From: CAWJAP01 sp963834365
GTDB taxonomy: Bacteria > Acidobacteriota > Vicinamibacteria > Vicinamibacterales > Vicinamibacteraceae
Reading direction: 5' to 3'
NCBI GenBank assembly: GCA_963834365.1
Contig: CAWIBS010000033.1
Location: 124,001-188,000, forward strand
DNA length: 64,000 bases
This document shows, in pieces, positions 35,496 through 44,854 of the stretch; position 1 is the stretch's first letter, and each line of letters begins with the position of its first letter. The notes under the pieces were generated by a model. The model did no database searches and was not told the DNA's origin. It saw only the letters and a program-made list of their open reading frames with translations. Both the position numbers and the translations under genes were made by a program.

Positions 35496-35855
35496 TTGGC
35501 GACGTCTTCCGAGGGGTCCGAGCGCCGGCGATCGCCACGCGTGGACCTGGTGAGCGAATTCCGGGGTCATTTGATGACTCTGGACGAGACGGTGACCGTG
35601 CAGCAGCTCGGTCCCGGCGGGATGACGCTCGCGGCGACGGTGCCCCTCTCACCGGCCCATGTGCACGACCTCCGGCTCACCTTCGACGACCAGGTCATCA
35701 TGCTGAAGGCGCGCGTCGTCCATACACGGGCGACCATCGTCCGCGACGACGTGATCTACGTGTCGGGCGTCGCGTTCGTGGAGCCGTCGCCGGAAGCCGT
35801 GGCCGCGATCGAGCACTTCCTCGGTCTCGGCGATACCGATCCACCGCGTTCCTGA
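35496..35855 (+). CDS. PilZ-domain protein
   Basis: About 119 residues from TTG 35496 (an alternative TTG at 35445 adds 17 residues). The c-di-GMP-binding signature is ERRRSPRVDL at the start of the domain, with a degenerate second motif QQLGPGGMTLA in place of D/N-x-S-x-x-G. The rest, LRLTFDDQVIMLKARVVHTR and YVSGVAFVEPSPEAVAAIEH, fits the PilZ beta barrel. PilZ proteins regulate motility or envelope processes in response to c-di-GMP; without the canonical second motif, binding is uncertain. It lies between the GNAT gene and ispG on the same strand. Confidence 0.72.
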   Translation: MATSSEGSERRRSPRVDLVSEFRGHLMTLDETVTVQQLGPGGMTLAATVPLSPAHVHDLRLTFDDQVIMLKARVVHTRATIVRDDVIYVSGVAFVEPSPEAVAAIEHFLGLGDTDPPRS

Positions 35856-35996
35856 TCGCTGCCGCAGCACGCGTGTGCTGCCCGGAGCGCCGCGGGCTCG
35901 ATCGACGTGAACTCCGGGCTGCGAGTCCTCAGCCAGTCAGTCCACGGCTGTCGGCCCGGCCGAGCCGCGGGCGCCTTCCCGTGAGATAACCGTCGT

Positions 35997-37280
35997 ATGC
36001 AGCTCGCCAGGCTTCATCGAACTGTCGGCGTCCGCATCGGCGACGGCCCCGGTGCCGTGCAGGTCGGCGGCGGCGCACCGGTGGTCGTGCAGTCGATGAC
36101 CAGCACCGACACCGCCGACATCGAGGCCACGTCGCGGCAGATTCGCGAGCTGGCGGAGGCCGGCTCCGAGCTGGTGCGTGTCACCGTCAACGTGCCCGAG
36201 GCCGCCGCGGCCGTCCCCGAGATCAAGCGCCGCCTGGTGGATAGCGGCTGCCACGTGCCGATCGTCGGGGATTTCCACTACAACGGGCACCTGCTGCTCA
36301 CGCGGCATCCCGCGTGCGCGGAGGCACTCGACAAGTACCGGATCAATCCCGGGAACGTCGGGACGGGCCGGCGGCGCGACGAGCAGTTCACGACCATCTG
36401 CCGCGTCGCGCGCGATCGCGGGAAGGCGGTGCGGATCGGGGTGAACGGCGGCTCGCTGAACCAGGAACTGGTGATGCGGCGCATGCAGGAGAACACGGAC
36501 CAGAACCTGGGGCTCTCCTCGGACGAGATCATCGACGAGTGCCTCGTCCTCTCGGCGCTCGAATCGACCGAGCTCGCGCTCGAGGCCGGCCTGACGGGCG
36601 ATCGCATCATCCTCTCGTGCAAGGTGTCCCGGCCGCTGCACCTCCTGCGCGTGTACCGTGAGCTGTCCCGTCGCACCACGCAGGCCCTTCACCTGGGTCT
36701 GACCGAAGCCGGCATGGGGGTCAAGGGCGTCGTCTGGTCCGCCTCTGCGATGAGCATTCTGCTCAACGAGGGCATCGGCGACACGATCCGCGTGTCGCTG
36801 ACGCCGAAGCCGGGCGGGGACCGGCGCGAGGAAGTCTACGCAGCGTGTGAGATCCTGCAGGCGCTGGGCCTCCGGAGCTTCGCGCCGAGTGTCACGGCCT
36901 GTCCGGGCTGCGGTCGGACGACGAGCACCACGTTCCAGGAGCTCGCCGAGCGCGTGCAGGGCTACATCCGCGATCAGATGCCGTTGTGGAAGACCCGCTA
37001 CGCGGGCGTCGAGTCACTCACGCTCGCGGTCATGGGCTGCGTCGTGAACGGCCCCGGGGAGTCGAAGGCCGCCAACATCGGCATCAGCCTTCCCGGAACC
37101 GGCGAAGCGCCGAACTGTCCGGTCTTCATCGACGGCCGGCACCATGCGACGTTCCGCGGCACCTACGAGGAGCTGTTCGCCGCGTTCCGCACGCTCATCG
37201 ACGGCTACGTCGAAGCGAAGTGGGGAACCCGGGCAGGGACCAGTGACCAGGGACCAGCGACGAGCGAGACCAGCGACTAG
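35997..37280 (+). CDS. ispG: 4-hydroxy-3-methylbut-2-en-1-yl diphosphate synthase (flavodoxin/ferredoxin)
   Basis: 427 residues, the single-barrel bacterial type. It catalyses the penultimate MEP-pathway step, converting MEcPP to HMBPP with a 4Fe-4S cluster. Motifs: VVVQSMTSTDTADIEAT near the start, DFHYNGHLLL, KYRINPGNVG, and the cluster ligands in TACPGCGRTTST (two Cys) and AVMGCVVNGPGESKAANIGI (third Cys, conserved NGPGE). The last 18 or so residues (GTRAGTSDQGPATSETSD) are encoded by the start of an intergenic GACCAGnnA repeat tract and are absent from the family, so the native C-terminus was probably extended by the repeat. Confidence 0.96.
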   Translation: MQLARLHRTVGVRIGDGPGAVQVGGGAPVVVQSMTSTDTADIEATSRQIRELAEAGSELVRVTVNVPEAAAAVPEIKRRLVDSGCHVPIVGDFHYNGHLLLTRHPACAEALDKYRINPGNVGTGRRRDEQFTTICRVARDRGKAVRIGVNGGSLNQELVMRRMQENTDQNLGLSSDEIIDECLVLSALESTELALEAGLTGDRIILSCKVSRPLHLLRVYRELSRRTTQALHLGLTEAGMGVKGVVWSASAMSILLNEGIGDTIRVSLTPKPGGDRREEVYAACEILQALGLRSFAPSVTACPGCGRTTSTTFQELAERVQGYIRDQMPLWKTRYAGVESLTLAVMGCVVNGPGESKAANIGISLPGTGEAPNCPVFIDGRHHATFRGTYEELFAAFRTLIDGYVEAKWGTRAGTSDQGPATSETSD

Positions 37281-37497
37281 GCCAGCGACCAAGTAAGCGA
37301 GGATTTCAGCGTTCAGGCGGCCCGGGTCCGGCTGAAGCCGGACACTACGACAGTGGTCGTGGCGTGACGTTGTCGATCCGTGGTCGCTGGTCGTTGGTCG
37401 TTAGTCGTGGTCGTTGGTAGCTGGTCGTCGTAGCTGGTCGTTGGTGCGTTGGTCGTTGGTCGTTGGTCGTTGGTAGCTGGTCGTTGGTAGCTGGCCT
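37281..37497. repeat. TGAA-loop palindrome and GGTCGTT heptamer tract
   Basis: GTCCGGC-TGAA-GCCGGAC palindrome at 37326-37343 with the flank ACTACGA. From about 37352 to 37497 there follow about 18 imperfect 7-base units of GGTCGTT/GGTAGCT/GGTCGCT, running up to the stop codon of the convergent gene. Confidence 0.85.
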
Positions 37498-39327
37498 TCA
37501 CGGCAGCCGCGTCGCGACCGCGCCAGACCCGACACCCCAGAAATCGGCGCCGGTGTTCGAATAGATCGCGCGCTCGACGACGAGCGCGCCGGCGGCCGAC
37601 GGGTTGAGGCTCTCGACCAGCACCGAAAAGCGGCGCCCGGCGGCATTGGGGAACGCACTGCCAATCGACACCGTCGAGCGGCTTTGTGCCCCGACCGCCA
37701 GCGTCGAGGATTCTTCGGCGCCGTTTTCGTAGAGCAGGGTGACGCGCACGTTGGCCACGGCGGTGGAGGTGTTCGCCACGAGCACGAATGTCATCGTGCC
37801 GCGCGGCCCGCCTTCCTCGCCTTCCGCGAGCAGCCAGCGCGGACCGGTCGACGTCGTGCCGAACGCATTGTGCCCCTCGGTCCACGCACCCGAGGCGCCC
37901 GGCCACCACATCGTCCGCTCGACGATGATCGGCACGTCGTTGGTCGATTGGACCTGCACCGCCGTGGACGTGCTCGCGAGCTCCGGATCTTCGGACGCGA
38001 CGTTCACCGTGAAGCGGCTGTTGGCCGGCACCGTGTAGGTCTTGACGACGGGCGCGCCGGCGTCGCGCAGGTAGGTCGCGCGGACTGCGGCGACCTGGCT
38101 CGACGGGTTGGCGATCAGCACGAACATCGAAAAGAAGTTGCCCGTGGCGCCTTCGGCGAGAAACCAGCTGGTCGCCGGCGCGGTCACGCCGGAGCTGTTG
38201 TGCCCGCCCTTGAAAGGCTGCCCCGGCGTGTTCAGGTACATCGATCGCTCGACGATGATCGGCACGTTGTTCTGCGAGATGACCTCGGCCGACACGTCGG
38301 TTGCCGCCAGCTCCGCATCTTCCTGATCGACCCAAATGGTGAACCGGCTGCGCGCGGGAACCGAGTAGTACTTCAGGACCGGCGCCACACCGCCCGGACG
38401 CAGATACCTGACCTGGACGTCGGCGGCCGCCGCCCCGGGGTTCTGAATCAGATAGAACAGATCGAACGATCCGTGCGTCGCCCCTTCCGCCAGGAACCAG
38501 CGGTTGGCCGCGGCGCTGAGCGCCGTCTCCGCGTGCGCGGCGTATCCCCCTCCCCAACTCATCAGGCGATCCAGCACGATCAACTGATCGCTGTCGAGCA
38601 CCGTCGAGAACGAGGCGCCCGCCAGCTCCGTGATCAGGCTGGTGTCCACGGTGTAGCGCGATCGAGCGGCGACCTGAATGAACCGCTGCGTCGGCTGGCC
38701 ATTCGCATCGACGAACGTGAGCAGCACGCGAGCCTGGGTGGTCTGGGGATTGGCAATCGCCAGGCGTGTGCTGAAGAAGCCGTTGGCCACGCCCTCGGCA
38801 AAGAACCGGCGATGGAAGCCGCGCGGGTGCGCACCCTGCCCGTACTCCGCGAGGTTCGACACGCCGTCTCCGTCTGGATCGCCTGACGCGCCGTTGGCCC
38901 CCGACGCCGACGCCGGATCGGTGCCGAACTGGGTCTCCCACCAGTTCGGGAGCCCATCCCCATCCGTGTCGTCGGCCGGAGCAGGCGGCGGAGGTGGCGG
39001 GAGACCGGCGGGTGTATAGGAGACCTGGTTCGAGGGGGCGCTCTGCTGGCCGGCTGTGTTGACGGCCCGGACACGGAAGTAGTACGTCACCCCGGCCTGC
39101 AGCCCGGTGATCTGGCGGCTGGTCACGTTGCCGACCGGAATGCTGGTGGACGGGTTTCCGGACTGCGGGCCGTACTGGACGATGTAGCTCGTCACGTTGG
39201 ATTCGGTGTTCGGGTCCCAGGCGAGCGTCACAGACTGCGCGGCGGCCGAGGACGCCAGGGTCACCAGGACGATCGCGGCGAGGATCGCAGTCCGGACAGC
39301 GTGCGTGACGTGACTGGGGGCGAACAT
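37498..39327 (-). CDS. Large secreted protein: FN3 domain, Ca-binding DxDGDG spacer, and tandem DUF-like beta repeats
   Basis: 609 residues from ATG 39327, whose first 32 residues are a Sec signal (TAILAAIVLVTLASSAAAQ). A fibronectin type III domain (about 30-115, VTLAWDPNTESNVTSYIVQY, ITGLQAGVTYYFRVRAVNT) is followed by a Pro-rich linker and a thrombospondin-3-like calcium motif (DDTDGDGLPNWWETQFGTDP and GDPDGDGVSNLAEYGQG). Then come about four repeats of roughly 105 residues, each with a motif like RWFLAEGATHGSFDLFYLIQ, VPARSRFTI and NNVPIIVERSMY. No anchor or sorting signal at the C-terminus. Probably an extracellular adhesin- or matrix-like protein. A longer in-frame start at 39507 exists but lacks sense before the signal. 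Confidence 0.82.
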   Translation of the reverse strand: MFAPSHVTHAVRTAILAAIVLVTLASSAAAQSVTLAWDPNTESNVTSYIVQYGPQSGNPSTSIPVGNVTSRQITGLQAGVTYYFRVRAVNTAGQQSAPSNQVSYTPAGLPPPPPPAPADDTDGDGLPNWWETQFGTDPASASGANGASGDPDGDGVSNLAEYGQGAHPRGFHRRFFAEGVANGFFSTRLAIANPQTTQARVLLTFVDANGQPTQRFIQVAARSRYTVDTSLITELAGASFSTVLDSDQLIVLDRLMSWGGGYAAHAETALSAAANRWFLAEGATHGSFDLFYLIQNPGAAAADVQVRYLRPGGVAPVLKYYSVPARSRFTIWVDQEDAELAATDVSAEVISQNNVPIIVERSMYLNTPGQPFKGGHNSSGVTAPATSWFLAEGATGNFFSMFVLIANPSSQVAAVRATYLRDAGAPVVKTYTVPANSRFTVNVASEDPELASTSTAVQVQSTNDVPIIVERTMWWPGASGAWTEGHNAFGTTSTGPRWLLAEGEEGGPRGTMTFVLVANTSTAVANVRVTLLYENGAEESSTLAVGAQSRSTVSIGSAFPNAAGRRFSVLVESLNPSAAGALVVERAIYSNTGADFWGVGSGAVATRLP

Positions 39328-39642
39328 GCCGTCCCCTAGGGCAACGAGCATGCCCCGGCTCGAGCGCCCCGGAAAATCACGCCCTTGCGTGAGAAGACGA
39401 GCAGAGTGAGCCGTCTCCGCACACGACGGTAACCGCCCATTGATTACGTTTTCGGCATTCAACGAACAGCGATGAAACCGGGGACGCCTCGGTGTGCCGG
39501 AGGACATCGGTCAGTGCAGGGAGTCGGGGAAGCGGCGCCTCCCCATCTGCACTTGAAAATCGGCGGGCGGGCGAAGGTTAGGCGGCCAGCCGCCAGGATT
39601 CGTCGTTCGGCCGGCGAGCTGACCGCCGATCGACGAAAATTG
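39328..39642. promoter_or_regulatory. Intergenic region holding the leader of the secreted protein
   Basis: 315 bases between two minus-strand genes. A terminator-like hairpin lies at 39377-39392, only 50 bases before the secreted-protein start. The right half holds GC-rich sequence with short inverted repeats; no further gene or known riboswitch was recognised. Confidence 0.4.
39377..39392 (-). terminator. Attenuator-like hairpin in the leader of the secreted protein gene
   Basis: On the minus strand TCACGC-AAGG-GCGTGA followed directly by TTTT, 50-65 bases upstream of ATG 39327. Confidence 0.45.
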
Positions 39643-40683
39643 TCACTGCGGGGGGCGGGCACCGAGCATCAGGTCCACGATCGCGTCATAGCTGGCAACG
39701 CCTTCAGTCACGCGGTGCGATCGGAGGTATTGGTCGTAGGTTGCCCAGGCGACACCACGAACCGCCGGCACCGTCAGCTCGTACCGGGCGGCGATGGCGC
39801 GCAGGTCGCGGCGCGGACCGTCGGCGAGTCCGGCGACGATCGGGGCCCGGACGCTGGCGGGAATGGCGCCCATCAGCGACCCGTAGATCGAGAGCCAGGC
39901 GCTGTAGCGGCTCTGGTCATCGGCGCCCAGACAGATGCGCCAACCGGCGAAGCCGGCTTCGGCTTCGTGGGCGAGGCCGAGCACGTGGCCCCACTCGTGC
40001 GCGACGATGTACGCACGCTCGGTCGGCAGGGCCTCCACGTTGACGATGATCTCGGGCAGGAACGGATTGGTCACGCCGTCGATCCCGGCCCATCGGAAGT
40101 AGGGCTGCAGGAGCGAGCGCTTGGGGCTGGCGCCTCGAATCGCGGTGGGCAAGCCGAGCCAGACCGCGGTGCGATCGACGGAGGCCGCGAGGCGTGATGG
40201 CAGTTCCTCGAGCGCGGGCCAGCGATTCGACCAGGCCAGCGGGTGCAGCCGATTGAGCTCGCCCACCATCTGGCGCGCGAGCTGGCGGGCGGCGTCCGGT
40301 GTCACTCTCGCCCGGTCGTAGTCAATGCGTGTCCGGAGTGGCGCCCGCTGGTAGTTGAATCCCCACGACGCGAGGAACCACAGATAGCCGACGCTTGCCA
40401 CGACCGCGACAGCGCCCACCGCCGCGCCGATGCCCGCCACCCGCGATCCGGGGCGGCGCCTTCGATACGAGTGGAGCGCGGCGATGGTCCCGGTCACGGC
40501 GAAGGCGATGACGAGGACGTCGAGGCAGGCGAAGGGCACGGCGCCGGTCCGCGGAACGACCGCACGCGCCCAACGCGGGTAGATCCCCCGCGCGTAGATG
40601 TGTTCCGCCCAGGTCGCAGGAAGCGGTACGACCAGCAACAGCGCCGCGAGGGCGAGGCTGCCGAAGGCGAGCACACGCCTCAC
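39643..40683 (-). CDS. DUF3810-family membrane-anchored zinc metalloprotease-like protein
   Basis: 346 residues from GTG 40683. Two or three N-terminal helices are seen (VLAFGSLALAALLLVVPLP, FACLDVLVIAFAVTGTIAA, GAVAVVASVGYLWFLASWGF), followed by a soluble domain. The zinc motif is AYIVAHEWGHVLGLAHEAEA (HExxH plus downstream Glu). NPFLPEIIVNVEALPTERAY just before it is typical of DUF3810. The end has SHRVTEGVASYDAIVDLML. Activity is predicted from HExxH; substrate unknown. GTG 40683 overlaps the ndh stop codon (GTGA), so it is translationally coupled to ndh. Confidence 0.82.
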   Translation of the reverse strand: MRRVLAFGSLALAALLLVVPLPATWAEHIYARGIYPRWARAVVPRTGAVPFACLDVLVIAFAVTGTIAALHSYRRRRPGSRVAGIGAAVGAVAVVASVGYLWFLASWGFNYQRAPLRTRIDYDRARVTPDAARQLARQMVGELNRLHPLAWSNRWPALEELPSRLAASVDRTAVWLGLPTAIRGASPKRSLLQPYFRWAGIDGVTNPFLPEIIVNVEALPTERAYIVAHEWGHVLGLAHEAEAGFAGWRICLGADDQSRYSAWLSIYGSLMGAIPASVRAPIVAGLADGPRRDLRAIAARYELTVPAVRGVAWATYDQYLRSHRVTEGVASYDAIVDLMLGARPPQ

Positions 40684-41991
40684 GGCACGTCGCTCGCGCG
40701 GTTGGCGCGGCCGGTGATCAGCCGGATGCTGCGCTGGTAGGTGACGTAGGCCCAGGCCCACTGCAGGAGGACGACGAGCCGGTTGCGGAAGCCGGTGAGC
40801 TTCAGGATGTGTACGAACAGCCAGAACAGCCAGGCCGGGAACCCGGCAAACCGCACCCAGCCCAGGTCGGCCACCGCCGCAGCCCGTCCGATAGTGGCGA
40901 GGTTGCCCGGATTGCGGAAGTGAAAGCGCTGGCGCGGCTGCCCCTCGAGATCGCGGGCGATGCAGTCCACGGCGTGGCGTCCCTGCTGGATGGCGACGGC
41001 GGCGACACCGGGCAGCGGCGTACCGCCGTCGTGGAGGAATGTCGCAAGATCGCCCGCCACGAAGACCTCGGGATGGCCCGGAATCGACAGGTCGGGCTCG
41101 ACGAGCACGCGGCCCGCGCGGTCGAGCGGCACACCGAGCGTTTGGGCGATCGGGGAGGCCTGCACACCGGCCGCCCAGAGGATGGTCCCGGCTTCGATGC
41201 GCTCGCTGCCGACATACACGGCGTCGCGCTCGATGTTCGAGACGATGGCGCGTGTCCGCACGGTCACCCCGAGCCGCGCGAGATCGCGCGCGGCGCGGTC
41301 CCGCAGGCCCTCGGGAAAGGCGGGCAGCACCGAGGGTCCGCCTTCGAGGAGCAGCACATGAGCGGCCTCAGGCTCGATCGAGCGAAACTCGTGCTTCAGC
41401 GAGTGGCGGGCGATCTCGACCAGGGCGCCGGCGAGCTCGACCCCGGTCGGGCCGCCGCCCACGATCAGGAACGTCAGCAGGCGGCGCCGCATCTCGGGAG
41501 ACGGCGATCGCTCGGCGCGCTCGAAGGCGAGCAGCACTTTGGCGCGAATCGACAGCGCATCGTCGAGCGTCTTGAGGCCGGGGGCATGCGCCTGCCACTC
41601 GTCGCGGCCGAAGTACGAATGCGTGGAGCCGGCGCCGAGGATGAGCGCGTCGTAGGGAACCTCGCCGAAGTCGCACGTCAGGGTCCGGCGCGCGGTGTCC
41701 ACCGACCGGGCTTCGCCGAGCAGCACGCGGACATTTCGCTGCCGGCGGAGAATCCAGCGGATCGGCGAGGCGATGTCGCCGGGCGAGAGTCCAGCCGTGG
41801 CCACCTGGTAGAGCAGCATCTGGAACAGGTGGTGGTTCTGCCGGTCGATGAGGGTCACGCGCACGGGCAGGCGCTTCAGCGCCCGCGCCGCGAAGAGCCC
41901 GACGAACCCGCCGCCGACGATCACGACCTGCGGGCGCCGCCCCGCGAGCCAGGTCGAGCACTGAGGTTTGAACCCCGGTCGCCGTCTCCAT
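40680..41991 (-). CDS. ndh: Type II NADH dehydrogenase (start region uncertain)
   Basis: About 435 residues. Single-subunit, non-proton-pumping NADH:quinone oxidoreductase on the inner membrane. The FAD motif VVIVGGGFVGLFAARAL and the NADH motif FLIVGGGPTGVELAGAL are intact. HHLFQMLLYQVATAGLSPGD and FVAGDLATFLHDGG are typical, and the C-terminal FAGFPAWLFWLFVHILKLTG anchors the protein. No start codon lies in the main frame before VVIVGGG except GTG inside it; ATG 41991 in an adjacent frame (METATGVQTSVLDLARGAAP) joins if one base near 41930 is wrong. The much longer open frame upstream is antisense to the oxidoreductase gene at 42087 and is not real. Confidence 0.88.
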
Positions 41992-42086
41992 CTGATCCGC
42001 CACCACCCCGCAATTGTATTTGGGACTGTCCCCGATACGCGCTGGCACGACCATAAAGGGGGAGAGTCCCCTGATACACTGCGGAC

Positions 42087-44183
42087 ATGCGGCGGCGAGA
42101 CGAGTTGCGTTGGGGGAAGAGCACGGTGGAGACGTCCTGTCCGCTGGACTGTCCGGATGCGTGCAGCCTCGCGGTGTCGGTCGAGAAAGGCAAGATCGTC
42201 AAGATCGACGGTACGCGCGTACACCCGCTCACGGCCGGCTTCATCTGCGCCAAGGTGCGTAGCTTCGCCGATCTCGTGTACGGCGAATCGCGGCTCCTGC
42301 ATCCGGCCATCCGGAAGGGCGCGAAGGGCAAGGGCCAGTTCCAGCGCGTCTCCTGGGACGAGGCGCTCGGGGTCATTGCGCGAAAGATGGACGAGATCCG
42401 CCGGCGCTCGGGTGCCGAAGCGATCCTCCCCTTCTGCTACGGCGGATCGAACGGGCTGCTCACCCAGGACTCGACCGACGCGCGCTTCTTTCGCCGCCTT
42501 GGCGCCTCGAAGCTCGCCCGCACGGTCTGCGCGGCGCCGACCGGCGCGGCGGCGACGGCAATCTACGGCCGTATGGCGGGCGTCGCCTACGAGGACTACC
42601 TCGACGCGAAGCTCATCGTCATCTGGGGCGCCAATCCGTCCGCAACCGGCATCCACCTCGTGCCGATCGTTCGCGCAGCACAGCGCCGCGGCGCCAAGCT
42701 GGTCGTCGTCGATCCACGCCGGACGGCGCTCGCCAAACACGCCGACCTGCACCTCGCGATTCGCCCGGGCACCGACCTGCCGGCAGCGCTCGCAATCCAC
42801 CGGTTTCTCTTCGAGGAAGGCCTGGCCGCCACCGATTTCCTGGACACCCATGCCACCGGCGTGGACGCGCTGCGCGCGCGCGCCGCCGAGTGGACGTTCG
42901 ACCGCGCCGGCGCCGTGGCCGGCGTGGACGCCAGCGACCTCCAGCGGTTCGCCGATCTCTACGCCCGCACGGCACCAGCGGTCATCCGGTGCGGGTGGGG
43001 GCTCGAGCGCAATCGCAACGGCGGGCACGCCGTCATGGCCGTGCTCGCGCTGCCAGCCGTCGCCGGCAAGTTCGGGGTGCGCGGCGGCGGCTACTCGCTG
43101 AGCAACTCCGGCGCGTGGCGGATGCGTTCCGACGACTGGATCGGCGAGAAGCCGGCCGCCACACGCACGGTGAACATGAACCAGCTGGGATCCGCACTCA
43201 CCGACGGACGCGATCCCGCGATCGAGCTGCTCTTCGTCTACAACGCCAATCCGGTGGCGACCATCCCGGATCAGAACCATGTGATTCGCGGCCTCCTGCG
43301 CGACGACCTCTTCACGGTCGTCTTCGAACAGGTGAACACCGACACGGTGGCGTACGCCGACGTCGTCCTTCCCGCCACGACGTTCCTCGAGCACTACGAC
43401 GTCAGCCGGAGCTACGGCAGCTTCGCGCTGCAGCTCACCAAGCCGGTCATCGAGCCGGTCGGCGAATCGCGCTCGAACATGGAAGTCTTCAGCGAGCTCG
43501 CCATCCGCCTCGGACTGTCGGCGGACAGCGAACCCGAAGACGATGCGGAAACGCTGCTCCACGTGGTGAACGCGCTGCCGGACGACACGCGCGAGGCGCT
43601 GCTGCAGCGCGGGCTCGCAGTGCCCCCGTGCGGGCCGCGTCCCGTGCAGTTCGGTGATTCCTTCCCGCTGACGGCCGACCAGAAGGCACACCTCCATCCC
43701 GACGCCCTGCCCACACTCGCGCCAGGCGGCCTCTACGCCTACCAGCCCGATCCCGCCACCGACGAATACCCCCTGGCCCTCATCTCGCCGGCCAGTGAGA
43801 AGACCATCAGCTCGACGCTCGGAGACCTCCGAACCCGCGCCGCCACCGTCTACATGCATCACGAGGACGCACTCGCCCGCGGTCTGTCGAGCGGTGACGC
43901 GGTCCGGCTGTTCAACGACCAGGGGGAAGTGCATTGCCTGGTCGAGGTCGGCGACGCGATCAGGCCTGGCACGGTGACGATGCCCAAGGGGCTGTGGCGC
44001 AAGAGCACCTTCAATCGCGCGACGGCCACGGCGCTGGCGCCCGCGACGCTCACGGATCTCGGTGGCGGGGCGTGCTTCAACGACGCCCGGGTCGAAGTGA
44101 CCCGCATCGTGAGCGCATCGTGGGAAGGCCAGTCACTGTCGGTCTTCGTCCCTGAGACCCCGGCCGACCCGCCAATACACTGA
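42087..44183 (+). CDS. Molybdopterin-dependent oxidoreductase with N-terminal 4Fe-4S (formate dehydrogenase/DMSO reductase family)
   Basis: 698 residues. The N-terminal cluster motif is ETSCPLDCPDACSLAV with the fourth Cys in FICAKV, i.e. C-x3-C-x3-C. The Mo-binding region contains ARTVCAAPTGAAATAIYG, whose Cys is at the usual position of the Mo ligand. Pterin-binding segments are VIWGANPSATGIHLVPI, VVDPRRTALAKHADLHLAIR, VYNANPVATIPDQN and a C-terminal MHHEDALARGLSSGDAVRLF domain. No Tat signal is visible, so it is probably cytoplasmic. Single-subunit members of this type act on varied substrates. The moaC gene at 11904 contributes to its cofactor. Confidence 0.88.
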   Translation: MRRRDELRWGKSTVETSCPLDCPDACSLAVSVEKGKIVKIDGTRVHPLTAGFICAKVRSFADLVYGESRLLHPAIRKGAKGKGQFQRVSWDEALGVIARKMDEIRRRSGAEAILPFCYGGSNGLLTQDSTDARFFRRLGASKLARTVCAAPTGAAATAIYGRMAGVAYEDYLDAKLIVIWGANPSATGIHLVPIVRAAQRRGAKLVVVDPRRTALAKHADLHLAIRPGTDLPAALAIHRFLFEEGLAATDFLDTHATGVDALRARAAEWTFDRAGAVAGVDASDLQRFADLYARTAPAVIRCGWGLERNRNGGHAVMAVLALPAVAGKFGVRGGGYSLSNSGAWRMRSDDWIGEKPAATRTVNMNQLGSALTDGRDPAIELLFVYNANPVATIPDQNHVIRGLLRDDLFTVVFEQVNTDTVAYADVVLPATTFLEHYDVSRSYGSFALQLTKPVIEPVGESRSNMEVFSELAIRLGLSADSEPEDDAETLLHVVNALPDDTREALLQRGLAVPPCGPRPVQFGDSFPLTADQKAHLHPDALPTLAPGGLYAYQPDPATDEYPLALISPASEKTISSTLGDLRTRAATVYMHHEDALARGLSSGDAVRLFNDQGEVHCLVEVGDAIRPGTVTMPKGLWRKSTFNRATATALAPATLTDLGGGACFNDARVEVTRIVSASWEGQSLSVFVPETPADPPIH

Positions 44184-44188
44184 CCGGC

Positions 44189-44851
44189 TCACGGCGACGG
44201 CCGGCTGACCAGCTCGAACGCCGACAGGTCCGCCATCAGGGCGTCGTACCCCCGGAAGAGGAGACCGTGCATGCCGATCGCGCGGGCACCGTCGATGTTC
44301 GGCGGGCGATCGTCGATGAGCAGGGCGCGGTCGGCTGAGACGTCCAGACCCTGCAGCACGTGGCGGTAGATTTCCGGTTCCGGCTTCACCGACCCGACCT
44401 CGAACGAGTAGGTCACGTGCGCGAAGCGGCGCAATAGGCTCGTTTCGTGGCGCAGGTACGATCCGATCTCATAGACCATGTTCGACAGCAGGCCGACCGC
44501 CATCCGCCGCTCGAACAGCGTCTCGGTCCACGAGAGCATGACCGCATCGAGACGCGTCCAGGTGTCAATGTCGCGGGCAATGAGGCGGGCGACCCGCTCG
44601 TCGGGCATCGGCACACCCGCCGCCGCGCCCAGGCGCGCCCAGTAGCGCGGGCCGTCCAGCGTCCCGCGATCGTAGTCCTCGCGAAGCTGCCAGTACAGCG
44701 CCGCGAAGCGGTCCGGATCGATGCCCGCTTCCCCGGCCATGCGAGTCATGTCGGCGGGGTCCGCCGGATGGCAGAGCACTTCGCCGTAGTCGAGGACGAT
44801 GGCATGGATGGGTACGCGATCGCCGGACACGTTGGGAGATGACGGCATCAA
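44189..44851 (-). CDS. HAD-superfamily hydrolase, YihX-like
   Basis: 220 residues. HAD motif I is AIVLDYGEVLCHP; motif II is GLLSNM; motif III SVKPEPEIYRHVL; and motif IV LLIDDRPPNIDGARAIGM. The second motif-I acidic residue (usually D-x-D) is Gly/Glu here (DYGEV), as in YihX/GPH-type members (DLGNV), so Asp two positions on is missing; many YihX-like proteins are active phosphatases on sugar phosphates. The helical cap (about 25-110) is the C1 type. It directly follows the molybdopterin gene in convergent orientation (5 bases) and is 3 bases downstream of tamB, perhaps in the same transcript. Confidence 0.82.
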   Translation of the reverse strand: MMPSSPNVSGDRVPIHAIVLDYGEVLCHPADPADMTRMAGEAGIDPDRFAALYWQLREDYDRGTLDGPRYWARLGAAAGVPMPDERVARLIARDIDTWTRLDAVMLSWTETLFERRMAVGLLSNMVYEIGSYLRHETSLLRRFAHVTYSFEVGSVKPEPEIYRHVLQGLDVSADRALLIDDRPPNIDGARAIGMHGLLFRGYDALMADLSAFELVSRPSP

Positions 44852-44854
44852 GGC

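Noticed and set aside
37352..37497. Possible CRISPR array
   Set aside because: Units are 7 bp with no unique spacers and no cas genes nearby; it is a simple tandem repeat.
39328..39520. Possible c-di-GMP (GEMM) riboswitch before the secreted protein
   Set aside because: No GEMM core (tetraloop receptor and conserved A-rich junction) could be found; only a terminator-like hairpin is supported.
42000..43934. Very long open frame on the minus strand continuous with ndh
   Set aside because: It is antisense to the well-supported molybdopterin oxidoreductase and its translation resembles no protein; GC-rich codons leave the opposite strand open.
42087..44183. Formate dehydrogenase selenocysteine at the molybdenum site
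   Set aside because: The Mo-ligand position is encoded as Cys (ARTVCAAPTG) with no in-frame UGA in the gene.
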